The notes beneath the pieces are model-generated. The model saw only the letters and a program-made list of their open reading frames with translations, made no database searches and had not been told where the DNA came from. A stretch of 64,000 bases of DNA. It comes from Limnoperna fortunei. Lineage: Eukaryota; Mollusca; Bivalvia; Mytilida; Modiolidae. A program made the translations under genes and the position numbers. Below, piece by piece: positions 26,156-39,680 of the stretch; within the stretch, counting starts at the first letter, position 1; each line of letters begins with the position of its first letter. Location of the stretch: assembly GCA_944474755.1 (NCBI GenBank), contig OX104116.1:3393494-3457493 (forward strand), written 5' to 3'.

Positions 26156-26325
26156 CTCCTGGCTGATCTTGTCTCACTTCCCCCCATGCAGTGATTCTCT
26201 GTGTTTGTTTTTTGTTCTGTATATATTGTAAATAGTCTCTATATTATTTGTTATTTATGTTACACCTTCTCTGTACCAACAAGTGTTGGTTTTATGAGAA
26301 TAAAGAAAGAAAAAAGAAAATGTAA
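26156..26325 (+). repeat. Probable 3' end of a retroposon
   Basis: A less AT-rich stretch with GTGTTGGTTTTATG leads to AATAAAGAAAG and an A-rich end, the usual layout of a truncated LINE or SINE 3' terminus. No coding part was found upstream, so the family is not assigned. Confidence 0.4.
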
Positions 26326-26575
26326 GTTTTACGATAATTTTTAGTGTACCTTTCAAATATTCGAATCTATTCGCTTATCCGAATAGATAGATTTACACCG
26401 CCTGAAACGTAAAACGTTCCCGTACGAACGTTAAACGGACGAACCAAAACGACATACGAACGGACGAAGAATGAACGAACGCTCTTATCGTCCAGTCAAA
26501 CCATTTAAAAAGTAACCAATCAGAGATAAGCTATAGGCTTCAATCGTTCGTATGTGTGAAAACGAATGGAGACGA

Positions 26576-26613
26576 TGTCGCGTGAGATCTGCAAGCCCCG
26601 TGAAAATTGCAAG
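26576..26613 (+). repeat. Left arm of a 38-bp inverted repeat around the minisatellite and LINE
   Basis: The arm begins TGTCGCGTGAGAT and ends GTGAAAATTGCAAG. Its reverse complement, with two mismatches, is at 30471-30508. Together they enclose the minisatellite (26795-27515) and the LINE relic (27560-30470). Confidence 0.6.
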
Positions 26614-26794
26614 TTCCGCTCCTTATATGAATTCTCTAACCCTTTTAATTGCAAGTTGATTTTGTAATATGTTAACTTTTGAACCAGCTGTGATCGAGAC
26701 GTGAAGTTGTAATGGTCATCATTGACATTTACCTTGAAAAAGGTCACAAGGTAAAGGTCAAAGTTAATGTTGAAATAATTATTTAGGTTTATCT

Positions 26795-27515
26795 AAATTT
26801 AAATAAAGTACTTTTACAGCCACGAGAATTGCAAGTCTGGTCAAATCGAGGCTCTGATTGCCTAAAGTAGACTACTGAAATATTGTTGGTACACCTAGAT
26901 GATAAAAGTAAGTACTTAAGAGCCATGAGAATTGCAAGTCTGGTCAAGCAGAGGCACCGATTGCGTACAATGGGCAACTGAAAAAGTGTTGGTTGACCCA
27001 AATGTTGAATTAAGTACTTTTACAGACATGAGAATAAAAAGACTGGTCAAACCAAGGCACTGATTGTCTTACGTGGATTACCGAAATATTGTAGGTTGAC
27101 CTAAATGTATAAATAAGTACTTTTAAATCCATGCGAATTTTAAGTCTGATAAACCGAAGCAGTGATTGCCTATAGTGAACTGCTGAAATATTGTAAGTTG
27201 ACCTAAGTGTTTTTACAGCCATGGTAAAATCAAGGCACTTATTGACTATAATGGGCAACTGAAATATTTTATATTGACCTTAATGATTAAATAAGTAGTT
27301 TTACAGCCACGAGATACGCCAGTCGGGTGAAACCGAGGCCACTTACTATAGTAGGGAATAGACATATTATAGGTTGACTATAAATGTTTAAAATAAATAC
27401 TTTTATGCAGCCATGATAATGACAAGTCTAGTCAAACCAAAGCACTGATTGCCTATAATGGTCTACTGAATTACAAATAATTTTACATGCATGTGAATTG
27501 CACTTAAAGTCAAAT
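26795..27515 (+). repeat. Minisatellite, unit about 110 bp, about seven diverged copies
   Basis: Each unit carries, in order, AAGTACTTTTACAGCCA, a GAGAATTGCAAGTCTGGTCA-like block, GGCACTGATTGCCTA and CTACTGAAATATTGTAGG. Copies are diverged and some are truncated. The GAATTGCAAG core resembles part of the flanking inverted-repeat arm, so both may derive from one element. Confidence 0.65.
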
Positions 27516-27559
27516 TGAGGCCTATATGGATTAAAGATACTGGTCATTTACATTTCATG

Positions 27560-30470
27560 TTCTTTAAAATATTCATTTTAGTTGAAATACGATCTCGTGG
27601 TAACGGTGGTGTCCTTATTGCTTGGAAAAATTCGCTCGATAGTTTAATTACTCCTTTACAAGACGGAAACGAAAGAATTATTGCCATTCAACTTGAAACG
27701 GATTCAAAACCAATTTGTTTAATAAATTGTTATATGCCAACATCTGGGTATAAAGATACCCCTGAAAGATATCAGGAAAATCTTTGTTTACTTGAAGTTA
27801 TTATAACCAAATATAAAGAATCCCATCATATTGTTTTATGCGGTGATATGAATGCCACTATGAATACCTTGAGGAACAATGGCTCTGATAAGCGATTTGT
27901 ATCTTTTATATATACAAGCATAGCTTTAAGACGTTGCTTAGTGAATATACCCAACCCACATACAAGCATGGGAATGGATCCTCTCAGATTGACTACATTT
28001 TTGCCTGTAATGACAATCTTATTACCGCTTTAGATATACAATCAATTACTAATAATACATCATGTCATTTACCTGTAAAATGTATGCTGAAGACCTCAAC
28101 CACTATCACAGTTTTATCTAATATCAATAAGACTGAAAAACGATACCGCCATCTATGTAATCTCTGTGACTCTAAATTATATCAAGAAACATTGAGTGAG
28201 GCCATGGTACCTAAAATTGAAAGTCCTGATCAGATCAAAACATATGTTGACTATGTCAATAAGCAGATCCTTGTTGCATCTAAAGCAGCAATTCCTTCAA
28301 AACAAATTCGTGTTAATGGTCCTAAGTAGAAAGCAAGCCCAAAGTTAAAATATCTCCTTGATGAAGGACATGCTTTACATAAACTCTGGATTGAATATGG
28401 ACGTCCTAAGGCAAACCATCCTATAGTTGATCAACGTAGATCCATTAAGCGAAAAATCAGATCACAACAACGCCAAGAAATGGAACTGGAAAGGAAACAT
28501 TTTTATAATGAGATTACACAATCTAGTGGAACTGATAAATTTTTCAAATTGATCAGAAGGGGGCTCTCTACCTGCGACAAAAAACCAGTCATTATAAGAA
28601 ATGAAGGACAAATCATCAGTGATATTCAAGGACAATGTAATAAATTTGCTCGTTTTTATGAAGATCTCTCCGTTCCTAAGCAATGCGAACAATTTGATAT
28701 AGAGTATCAGGAAAATGTTTCAGTTAATGTTGAACTAATAAGACAAATAGTGAAGCTACAATCTGACTCTATTAAACCTATAAGTCAAACTGAAATATCA
28801 GAAGCTATCTCAAAATTAAATTCTAAGAAAGCCTGTGACGAATTTGGAATTAGTGCAGAGCACTTGAAACTAGCTGGACCAAGCATTCTTCCTTTGTTAC
28901 AATCACTATTTAATGCTATTGTAAACAACTCATACGTTCCGTCTCAGTTCCTATCTGGACTTATAACACCTGTTCATAAAAAGGGGAAGGATCCAACTCA
29001 GTGTGAAAATTACCGGGGAATTACTGTCTCATGTATTTTGAGTAAGACATTAGAACACATCATTCTTAATCGGATTACTCACTTGCTTCCACAGACACAA
29101 TCATCACTCCAATTTGGCTTTACCAAGAATACTTCGATTCTTGTATCAGCTTTACTTATTAATGAATCCATGGTCGAGGCAAGTGACCTTAAAATTCCAC
29201 TATATATAGCATTTTTAGATGCACAGAAAGCTTTTGATGTAGTAGATCATAACTCGCTAAAATGTAAACTATTTGAAGAAGGGATTAATGGAAAACTATG
29301 GAAACTAATTGATTCTTGGTATAGTAACCTTTCATCTAAAGTGAAATGGAATGGAACTATAAGCGATTTATTTCCTATTGGACAGGGATTACGACAGGGC
29401 GGAATTCTTTCAACTGGACTCTATAAGACTTATATCAATGATTTATTATTGACCCTTGAGCGTCATAAGCTTGGAACCTGTATTAGTGATATCTACGTAG
29501 CTATAGGATGCCCCACTGTAGCTGATGATGTAGCACTGCTTGCAAATTCTCCTTCAGAACTTCAATCTATGCTAAATGTAGCATACGCATATGCAAATAG
29601 AGAAAAATATATCATTCACCCGGAGAAGAGTTGCATCCTTAAAAAAGTACATCCAAGGAAGGTTTCATCAGAATACTCAAACTGGAAATTAGGAGATTGT
29701 GAGGTTACAGTTTCTCAGTCTGCAACACATTTAGGCATCTTGCGTTCTTGTAAAAACGAAATTCAAGTTAATATAGATGATCGTATCACTTGTGCTCAAA
29801 AAACACTTTACGCCTTAACCGGTACTGGTCTACATGGTATAAATGGGCTGCCACCAACAACCTGTATTCAACTGTTTACACTTTATGTTCTACCACGCCT
29901 ACTTTATGGTCTTAAATTTTTTGTTCTAAATCAATGTCAGATTGATAAGTTAGAGAAGTTCCATCTGAAATTTATGCGCCATATTCAATGCCTACCAACA
30001 AGGTCTGTAATTGGTGTTAACTACCTCTTAATAGGAGTCCGCCCTATTTCGGCTGAACTTCACATTCGACAATTGAATTTTCACGATTTAAAATGTGCTA
30101 TCACCAATATTAGTACCGATCTATGGATAACTCTTACAAATGATTTGGATTTATTAACAATGCTTATTTTGGATCATACTGAACTTGTGGAAAGAGGAAT
30201 TCTACAATGTAGTAACGATACACTGATTGTCATTGTTAGTATCTCGAGAAAACTGTGTTATGGACTCCATTGTGGCAGAACGTATATAATTAATTCTGAG
30301 ATGACAACAATGCTCCCCTATAGTTAGGTTTTATCTTTATTTTAAAATACTTTGTCGCTATTAGGTGTATATAATTTATGTAAATATTTTACCTGTGACT
30401 ATCTCATACTAATTTATATTGGGTGTACCAATCAAGTAATAGATCATCCATACAAAAGAAGAAGAAGAAG
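27560..30470 (+). pseudogene. 5'-truncated APE-type LINE (ORF2 relic)
   Basis: The copy starts inside the endonuclease domain (RGNGGVLIAW, INCYMPTSGY, LCGDMNATMN, then SSQIDYIF after a frameshift near 27915). A TAG at 28327-28329 breaks the frame, and the same frame then runs to 30327. Reverse transcriptase motifs are YRGITVSCILSK (about 29015), AFLDAQKAFDVVDHNSL (about 29215), GLRQGGILSTGLY (about 29390) and PTVADDVALL (about 29515). The C-terminal part includes YVLPRLLYGLK, and the usual CCHC knuckle is lost. The 3' end is an (AAG)n run at about 30455-30470. It is related to the minus-strand LINE at 59821-63998, which has the same domain order and the same kind of tail. It cannot be active. 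Confidence 0.85.
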
Positions 30471-30508
30471 CTTGCAATTTTCACGGGACTTGCATATCTC
30501 ACGCGACA
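30471..30508 (-). repeat. Right arm of the 38-bp inverted repeat
   Basis: Reverse complement of 26576-26613 with two mismatches. It abuts the (AAG)n tail of the LINE directly, so it is either the LINE's target site or part of the element the LINE entered. Confidence 0.6.
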
Positions 30509-31030
30509 ACGCCTATATCGTGCTTTATAAAAATCAAGAAACGTTCAATCATTTTGAATAAAATCTTGAGAATCAAGCTGGTTTATAGTAAACAAATGAA
30601 AATTTGAAAAGGAATAAATAATAAAATAATTATACTTTATTTCCATTAAATCATCATTTAAATTATTTGTGACAGCTCAAACAGGTAATACACACATAAA
30701 AAACATGACAACATAACAAGCCTACGAGAAAATTTGTGGGGTTGAGTATTTTTATTAAATATTCATGTTCGTGATTTGGGCTAAGCATGGAAATGTTTCA
30801 ATAATGGACCTATAAATATGTTTTATCACAGTGTAAAAAGAAACGAGCTTAATCGTCCATTTTATTTGGATTACTAACAGTAATTATTACACATTCCCGA
30901 GAAAGCTTTTATTAATCTTTATTGCATATAATGAAATGTACTAATCCAACTGTATATTTATTGTTTCATAAATTAAGGGGTAATTTATTACAAAAATTCC
31001 CTATTGGAAAATGTTCATCAAGGTGGTGTT
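30509..31030. other. AT-rich DNA without recognised features
   Basis: No gene or repeat was recognised between the inverted-repeat arm and the first satellite monomer. Confidence 0.5.
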
Positions 31031-31160
31031 CAAATAACACATTTAAAATCACATTTGTAATATCACTCCCAAGACCTTTGCAAGAATATTAAAAACCATA
31101 TTTAACATAAAAAAAAACTACTAAGACCTTCGAGATAAAATTAAAAACTAAATTAAACAT
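31031..31160 (+). repeat. Left remainder of the 52-bp satellite array
   Basis: About 2.3 diverged monomers (ATCACTCCCAAGACCTTTG..., ATTAAAAACCATATTTAAC...) in the same orientation as the large array at 47676-49320. The last monomer stops at ...TTAAACAT, exactly where the terminal inverted repeat of the 16.5-kb element begins. Confidence 0.7.
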
Positions 31161-31460
31161 CCCGTCCCTAGGACTTTCATGCCATTTCATCAATTCCATG
31201 AAAATGTCATGGCATTTCATGGAAATGGGATGAAAACACTGTAAAAAAGGATGAAATTCATGGCAAAATATTTCCATGGAAAAAAATCCATCCTTTTCAT
31301 GCAAAATATTTCATGGAAATGATGAAAAACGATGACAATCGATGGCAAAAGTCTGACTTAAACTTTTTGGGTGATGAAAAAGGATGAAAAAGTTTGACTT
31401 AGCAAATTTTGAGGATGGAAAATGATGAAGAAGAAGCACTTAGAAATTTTCTACAATGAA
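31161..31460 (+). repeat. Left terminal inverted repeat and CATGG-rich subterminal region
   Basis: Starts CCCGTCCCTAGGACTTTCAT and continues with repeated TTTCATGG, CCATGAAA and GATGAAAA blocks in both orientations to about 31460. It mirrors 47345-47675. Confidence 0.7.
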
Positions 31461-31799
31461 AACGATGAAATGTTGGACTTAGATTATTTTTAAGAAGTTG
31501 GAAACTTTAATTATACTAGTATTATTAAGAAAATTTTCAAATAATGCAAGACTAGTCATTCAAGTACATATTTTAAACTGAAAATATTTATATTTTGATA
31601 CAGCTTACCAGTACTTAGAAATTTATATTTTTTAATCATAAATGAATAGCACACACTACAATCATGACAATTAACAAAAATCTGTCTAAATACTGTCTAA
31701 TTCTGCATTTTATATTCAACATTCATTCATGTCATTTATGTATTAACATGTATATTTGTAGCAACATTTAGTACAGAAGACATATTTTGTTGATTTTTA

Positions 31800-32095
31800 T
31801 GGCCCGCCCACGTATGTGGGACGGACATATAGTTTTACCCTTGTCCATCCGTACGTCCGTCCGTAACACTTCGGTTAAGTTCTTGGTTTAGGTACATATC
31901 TCGGTTACTTTATGTAGTAGGGCTATGATATTTCACCAGTAGACACAACCCACTAAGAATTAGGTCATTGTGACCTACATTTTACGCTTGAGCGACTTAG
32001 GTTAAATTCTTGGTTTAGGTCCATATGGTAGCATGACTGATGTTTTTATGACGGGAGGGCCATCCGTGGCTTACAGACACACCCTCTAGTTTTAA
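31800..32095 (+). repeat. Dispersed-repeat-like segment with CCGTCCGT run
   Basis: GC-richer than its surroundings, it starts GGCCCGCCCACGTATGTGG, has a GTACGTCCGTCCGTAACAC microsatellite part, and contains two copies of a TTAAGTTCTTGGTTTAGGT-type block (about 31875 and 32015). It resembles a dispersed repeat often seen in bivalve DNA. It is probably an insertion between the left end of the large element and the transposase gene. Confidence 0.4.
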
Positions 32096-32287
32096 AGTGC
32101 ATGCAACTATTCTGCATAAAAACTACACAGTGTACATGTATGTTGAAAATCACACAACAATAAAATAGGAGACCAATAGGTGGTAAATCATATTCCTTCA
32201 CTGTTAGTTTTTAAAACTTTAATTAACAAATCCAGACATGTACATGTATATAAACAAAATCTAAATTTAATGTTGATATAATGTCCT

Positions 32288-35200
32288 TCAATTTCTTTCT
32301 ATGGTATTTGGCATCATTGATATATAGGTCTTTTTGTCTACTGATGTTAGGACCATTACATCCTGAAGTATTTCCACCTTCTCCACAATACATCCATTTC
32401 TGAAAAAAAAACGTTTAACACATTCTGGTATAATAGGTATATTGTTAAATATGAAAATTATACAGCAGCGGATCCTGGGGGGGGGTGAATTTTGAAATAA
32501 TTGGAAATCACTCATCGATGACCTTGGTGGGTCCCCTATAAGGCAGTCAATCCAATCCTCCCTTTCAAATTATAAAAGTTTTTTATTTGTTATTATTATA
32601 CATGTTGCATGTATGCATGCATGTTGATGTAAAGATGTATGTAGTAGATCCAGTGTGACAGTCATGTGCCCTCCAGATTGTCTAAAATTGTTTTCATTTA
32701 GATTGGAAAATAAGCTTTTGCTATATTGTACCCACTTTAATTTTAACCAAAAAAAATATATTATGTATGTCTTGTTGAAAAATTTCTAGATGCACAGCTG
32801 TGATGTATAATTTCATTCCAAATTTGGGTGATGTGCAATGTGTTAATTATGTACATTTAACATGTTTATTATGTGAGAAAAAATTTAAATGATCTTGATA
32901 ATATAGTCATCTTATATAAAATCAGGACATGTATACATGCACTAGAATAAAACTTCCATTTACCATGTTTACATTTCACTGAAAACTTAAGAGTATTGTT
33001 AATGCAACAAAACCTACACACTCAACAAAAAGTAATGTTAATATTGTGAAGTTTGATTATATTCCCATGGAGAAAGTTTGTTACCTACATCAACTGTAGA
33101 CTATCAAATATATCAATGCTTACCCATCCCTCTCAACTTCTTTTATATGTGGAACCCTGTTTTCAAGGACATTGCTAACAATCATAAGGTTTCTGCCAAC
33201 AGCAAACACATGTCCTGATGCAGTATGGAGAAGATAATATTCCACTTCCATATATCTGCTTGTATTTGTCTCTGTCAGTCTAACACAACTTGAATTTCTT
33301 TTCTTTACTTTTGTGCAGAGTCTGCTGTACATGACATAACCGTTCCGAATGATTTTTGGAGCTTTCTTATAACTGGTTCTTGATTTATCTCCAGTAATGT
33401 CAGCAAGTTGATTAAATATATCTTCAAAATGAAGCAAATTTTCAGTAATTTCCTTGGCATGAAGCACATTACACTGGCTTGCTTGGGTGCTTGTTCTTTC
33501 AGACACTAAATGCCCTGAAAAGAGATTCTGAAGAAAGTTTTTGGTGTTAGATGTACTGGTTGTTTCATCTTGACTCATCATACTGTAAATAAACTTTTCA
33601 GCATGAATTGACCAAAAAATTCCTCTACACACATTTCCAGTTCCATGGATTGCTTTTTTTATTTCGCCATTAAAGGACTCGAAACAGAAACAGGACCATG
33701 CCCACAAAGGACCCCATTTCTTGACACACTCAACAAGGTGGAGGAGATTGTGGACATTAAGTCCCATAAATTCCTTGCCATAAAGACTTTCAGCTGATTT
33801 CACAAATGTTGTTAAAAGTAAAAGTAGATCAGCTCTTTTAAGATCTTGAGTGGAAATTCCTTCACTAAGAAGTAGGTACGTTCCTTCCACCATTAAACTA
33901 TAATGCTTCAAGTACAAATCTGGAAGGATGTATCTCAAACAAGGAATTGAATAAAACAAGAGCCAAGATCTTAACTCTGAAGCTTTCCAATGATGTAATG
34001 TATTGGACAGTTTCCTTGGCAGTCGATTTATAAGATATGGTGGTTTAATGTTTTTCAATAATTTGTCAACTTCTGTAATTTTGTTCCCAATGAAGTATGG
34101 CTTGTCTGCAGATGTTGCATTGAACCACATGCCTAATAATTTTTTGCAAATTCCTAATAACACTCCATGCATGTAGTCAACCACAATGTATTCACAGAGT
34201 AAATAATAAGTCAGGTAATTTAATACACTTATCCCAAGCATTCCCTTCACTCTCTTTCTGCTATTGTGGGCATCAATGGCATTCCTTTTGGTTTCTTCAG
34301 TAGTTCCCATTTGATGGATACTGTACGGAAAACTACGACAATGCCCTTTTCCAGACTTGACAACAACTCCAGGGTGAAGGCAAAATATGCAAGAATACTC
34401 GCCATTGTACTGTGTCATATTTAGTACTCCTGCACGTGCAGGCAAATCCATTGTTCCAACTAGTAACATTACCTTACTGCATATAGATTTCCCTTCAATA
34501 TGAAAAACAATCCCTTCTGAATACAGTTTTTGTAAATCCAATACTAAAGATTTGAGAAAAACAGTCATATTTGGTTTTCCTGTCCCTTGCCATATTCCCC
34601 AAAGTACCATATTTTTCTTCAGGAATCTTTGTTTCCTTGGTATTTCATTTATTAATAGATATACAGGCCACAGAGACACACCAGAACTTTTAAACAGTGG
34701 GATACCATCGGTAAAGAAAGAAACTGATATGTTGTTACTGTCATTCAGAAATTGTCCCTCCTGTTTTAGCTTCCTATATTCACTTCCATCTACAATATCT
34801 GTTATAACATCTGCAGTAGGTGTTGCATTAGCTCTTTCTTGGATAGATTGCCACATTCCTGACCTTGTTAATATGTCTTTTAACTGTTTGTGAATATTTC
34901 CTGTAACAAAATAATTGTTACTTCTACTAGTACATTTCCTCCCATTACAGCCTGGTGTTTGACATAGGTCAGTGTTACTTTGAAATACATTCTCACAGAC
35001 TGTGCAGAATGTATGAAAAGTTAAATAATCTAAAGTGAAGCCACATTGTTCTTTCATCTTGATAATATTTGTTTCCAATAAACTATTTTCAGGTATATGT
35101 AGTTGAAGTAAATTAAGAAGATCAGTGTATGCAGAGTCGGATAAGTTATGGCGTGATGCATACGCATTTACTGCAAGAATATGATCATTATATGTTATTG

Positions 35201-37165
35201 TAGACTCAAAATTTTTACAGGTGGATGGTATAATGTATAATGGAGTGGAACTCAAATTGTTCTTGGGGAGTGATATTGATTGCTCTGACTCTTCACTCTG
35301 TAAATCATGCATCATGGAACTAGACATTTCATCATCCTCAAGAATGTTTGTTTCAAACTCTTCTTCAGAATCACTGCTGTCACTAGCTACTACATCCATG
35401 TCGCTTCCTTCAGAATTACTGCTGTCATTGGCTATTATGCCCATGTCACTTCCAAAGTCAATTTTGTCATTGTCAGATTCTGCAGCACTGTATACCTCAT
35501 TTGATATCAAGTCATTCCGATGATCATACTTGTTTTGAGGGATGGATGCAACATCTTCCAGCAATCTACTACAAGAAGGTTGTGGGTTAGATACCTCTCC
35601 CTTCGATTCATTAATTGAAGATGTATTTTCAATATCATCATGTTTTCTACAAAAAAGTATATTGATGTATTTAAATGTGTATATAGACCATTTAAGCATT
35701 GTAATTATTGACAAATGTTTAAAATGTAATGTACCGATATTTACATTTTTATCATCAGCGGGTAATCATGAAATATTAAAATTAAGCATAACATTTAATC
35801 TGTGAGTGTGTTTTGATAGAAAAGTGCCAGACAGAACTGTACAGGTATGCACATATTTGACTTTTACTAAAAAAAATTAATTGGTTTTCAAAATAATAGG
35901 GACAATATTGTCACTGAACTACAATACCCATTACAATACTGTCAGGAATTAAGAGACTCACATTTTTCACAGATTTAAATGAAATTTTAAAATGCATAAC
36001 TCCACTGATTTTTATTAACTCTACAAAATATAAATCTGCACAATAGTTTATGATTTTCAGTGTTCACAAATATCAATTCTCAAATCTCTGATTTTGTATG
36101 AAAAATCTAAGTTTTTTTCCTTTAAACAATTGCATGAAATTTAAATATGCATATCTTGATATTTTTTTATTCAGTGTAGAAAATTTCAAAGCTGTACTAT
36201 AAACAGGTTTTGAATTTTAGTGTTCAAAAGGAATCATTTACAGACAGACAAATTGAAAACTATAAAGCTCCCACATCTAGATTTGCGGCCCTAATTACAA
36301 AATTTATATCTATAAAATTACCAAGACCATATGAGTCTTTCTAAAAAAAAAATTGTATATGGTTTAGACTATGTGAATGTTTAGGGTTCTAAATTCTCAT
36401 ATGGTACGGAACAAATATCTGGTCAAGATCTAGCTACAATACCTAAAAAAATTGTTTTTTCAAAAAATAAAAAAAGCATCTAGAAATACCTTTTCTTTAA
36501 TCTCCAAGCTGTTGTGCGTGGAATTGCAATATCGTCTTGAAACTCATATTGTTTATAGCTCTTTTGGGTAACTGAAAGTAAAAAGTATTATACATTTAAA
36601 ACTTTCAGGCAGATTTAAAAAAAATATATTTTAGCTATAAGAATTTAAAAGTACATGTAAAAAGAGCAGTTGTAGGTATATTCGAATACTTTTGTCAGTC
36701 TATTCTTTCTGTATGTTTTAAAAATGCAACAAAAAAGACCCTAAGTTATATCACAATGATATTTGGTGTAATTAGCTGTTCTGATGAGTGGGAAGTGACT
36801 TTTGTTGGGCAATATTAACTTCCTGTTTTGGCTAGGAAGTAGGGGTATACTTAACTTGACAACATATTTCCTTCTGTTATGTAATGTCAGTGGTAATCTA
36901 TCAGTGTAATACATTTGTACATAAAGAACTTTTCATGTAATTTGAAGAAGAAGTTGAAGAAGTTACTCAACATTAATTATCCTAGGTACATGTACTATAT
37001 TAACCCCCTTATTTAAGACTCTCACTAACCATCAACTTCATGTATGTTTCTTAAATGATTCTGCAATGTTTGTCTTCTACTTAAGATTTTGCCACAGCCA
37101 TCTATCGGACATTTCCATTCATTGGGTGAGATACAGCAACTGTCATTATCTATGTTGAAATTCAT
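32288..37165 (-). CDS. CACTA/EnSpm (tnp2-like) transposase with C2H2 zinc finger, four exons
   Basis: Exons on the minus strand: 37165-37030, 36571-36490, 35646-33124 and 32399-32288. Phases match throughout and give 950 codons plus stop. Residues 19-41 hold a C2H2 finger (CPIDGCGKIL...HLRNIH). Residues about 125-190 are acidic and serine-rich. A Cys cluster (CTVC...CQTPGCNGRKC) lies at about 287-311. The tnp2-like core starts with FFTDGIPLFKSS (383-394), SLWPVYLLINEIPR and GTGKPNMTVFL, and continues with EYSCIFCLHPG and VDYMHGVLLGICKKLL. A C-terminal region with WSCFCFESFNGEIKKAIHG follows. These proteins cut and join CACTA-type transposon ends. I did not assign the catalytic acidic triad. 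The last exon is supported by an exact phase match (GG|GTAAGC to TTTTTCAG). The gene is divergent from the BEN-domain gene and appears intact. Confidence 0.85.
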
Positions 37166-37600
37166 TCTGAAAAAAATCACCAACACAAGTGACTTGTTTT
37201 TCTAAATTTACAAATGTATATGACATGAACTCTCATATAGAAGGCCATGCCGCAACTGGGGCTGTCAACTTATTATTTTCACCATGGTGTTTTCATAATT
37301 ATATGCATATGGATCCAACCCATCCCCCCTTTTATGAGAAAAAGTATTGGTTGATAAGGAAAACAAATAATGGCAATAAAAGTTTCAAAGATTCCAAATT
37401 ATTCTGCGTTCCAGTAACATTTTAAACAACTTTGTTTCAAGTTAGATTGTTTGTACGAGCGTAGGAAATATCTGTAAAACAGTAGGTCGTATTTTAGACA
37501 AAAATTCGCGGAAAACAGAGTGGAAAATATGCCAAAATCGTAGGTGTAAACAAATCCTTTCGAAAATCCCCGATCTTCCTATGGATTGGAAGCCCAGGGG

Positions 37601-37721
37601 TCGATTTCACAAAAAGTCGTAAGTGTGAAATCGATCGTAAGTTCTGACGTCACAATAGATTTCACTTTAATCTTCCAACACTTACGATAGATTTTACACT
37701 TACGACTTTTTGTGAAATCGA
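37601..37721. mobile_element. Palindromic MITE, 121 bp
   Basis: Arms of about 43 bp (TCGATTTCACAAAAAGTCGT at the start and its reverse complement at the end) match with few differences around a short centre. It lies between the two divergent genes. The flanks share CCAGGG, possibly part of a target duplication. Confidence 0.6.
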
Positions 37722-39680
37722 CTCCAGGGTGTCATGACGTTGCGCCCCCTCGATCCCGGTAATGAATTTTGAAGCACAGTTGCTAGAAGTTTTAATGTTT
37801 TTAAAACACGATAAAGTAGCGGTAGGCCTATGAGAATGAAATTATAGTTATATTATAAATAAATCGTATTTTTTATTCAAATAAATTAAGCAACTGTGTT
37901 TGAAGTCTTTCACGAAGGTGGTAAATGAGGTCCCGTGCACGGAAGAACGAGAAAATAAAGATTTTCATAACAGGGTAAACGTTAATAACGTAAAATATAA
38001 AAACAAATGCAAACACGATGCACGGAAATAACTCTATGCCGCACTCTGATTTGATAATAGCAAAAAAAGGAGCGACCATCTTGATATCATTCCATGATAA
38101 AACATTGACATGTTACATTTACACATTGGAATTTACCTTTATCTGAGTTTATGTTTGCAACCATCTTGAAATATGATACCAGCATCGATGATCATTCATC
38201 AATAATATTTATAATAAATAGAGTTTTTTTATTTAGATCATTTTTTATTGTATTTTTTTTAACTTACCCTATGGCTACCATAAAATATTAATATAAATCC
38301 TTTGTCATTTTTCCGACGCAGTCGGTATTATATTCACTTTTTACCCTTTGACCTCATGACACTTCACCTCTCGAAAAGCAAGTAACGTGATCCTAATTCT
38401 GTTTCTTGATTAGTCAAAAACCAATTTGGACGGGGGTTCGAAACAGGGTAATGAATTGGACAGGGGTTCGGAACAGGATTGTAAATTGGCAATTCTCCTT
38501 TAAAATTGTGTACTATTATTATTAGATTTTGCCGTCTGTTTGTTTATAAAATTATTTCATAGTGCAATTTAAGTATTAAGAACGATAGCGATGAGCTGCA
38601 GTTTGTAAAATTTTATATTAAACGACTTGTACAAAAATGTTAAATATTTTTTATTTGAAGTACAGCGCAAATTAAAACGCATATTAACACCCTGGATTTT
38701 TCCGGGATTTTATTGAGTGTAAAAGAAACGAAGAGAAGAAATTTTATTTAATTTCTTTAAAAAATACAAATTAACAATCATTATATATTCATGTTGATAG
38801 TAAATCAAATGTGTTATTATTGTTCTTGGGCGTCCGTCGTAGTACACACATAGATAGAGAGTTGTGGCTCTAATTGTAAAATATACTTTGCTTAATCAGT
38901 AAATTTTAAACTATAAACATTTTATTAAACAATTCTTATATTCAATTTGTTGACTTAATTGTATAACTGCTTTTGGTGCTCGCAGAAAAACTTTATTTCT
39001 GTGTCTTAGGCAGTGGGTTTCAATACGTAATAGCAATAAACGTTCTGGAATACATGTACATGTATGTAACAAAGTAGTTGTATGTAAATTATCAATTTTG
39101 AGTTAACTGTAAATCTGTTAATATTGAAAACACGTAAATAAAAAGGGGGGGGGGGAACACATCTATAAATTAATAATTTCCAACTCGTTTCACCTGGGAC
39201 TAATGTTAATTTATAGGTTCATGATTTCTTTCACGTAGTAATAATTATCCGTCAGTACTTCCCCAAAAAAATTTCCATCAAACATTTCTATTGAAACGGG
39301 GAATTTGTATGACAATAATGACGATTCGTAGTTTAATGCATAACTCAATTTATATCTTTAATGCGTCGGTTATCTTTTTTAAAGATAGTACTTGTTTGAA
39401 ATATAACTAGGTTGGGCCTGCATGGGATTCAAACATACAACATAATTTTTATAGTCCCGTTAAATAAAAAAATCCCAAATTCTATTCATATCAAAATGTT
39501 AAATTATGTCATGAAAACCAATACTTCATTTTAAAAAGATAAACCATTTCAAGAAAATATATACTCACAAATTTCAATAAAACTATCGACTCATTTGTGT
39601 GCCCCTGTGTGTAAAATACGCGCGGTGTAATACGCGCGTGCCCAGTGAATTTCTTTAGGTTTGAACCGCGTGTTTCAATA
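37722..39680. other. Intergenic region between the divergent transposase and BEN genes
   Basis: About 2.5 kb separate the two start codons. No further exon was recognised. A near-duplicate TTGGAC(A)GGGGTTCG block occurs at about 38430 and 38455, and CGCGCG-containing sequence lies just before the BEN start (39620-39640). Promoters for both genes should lie here, but none can be placed with confidence. Confidence 0.4.
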
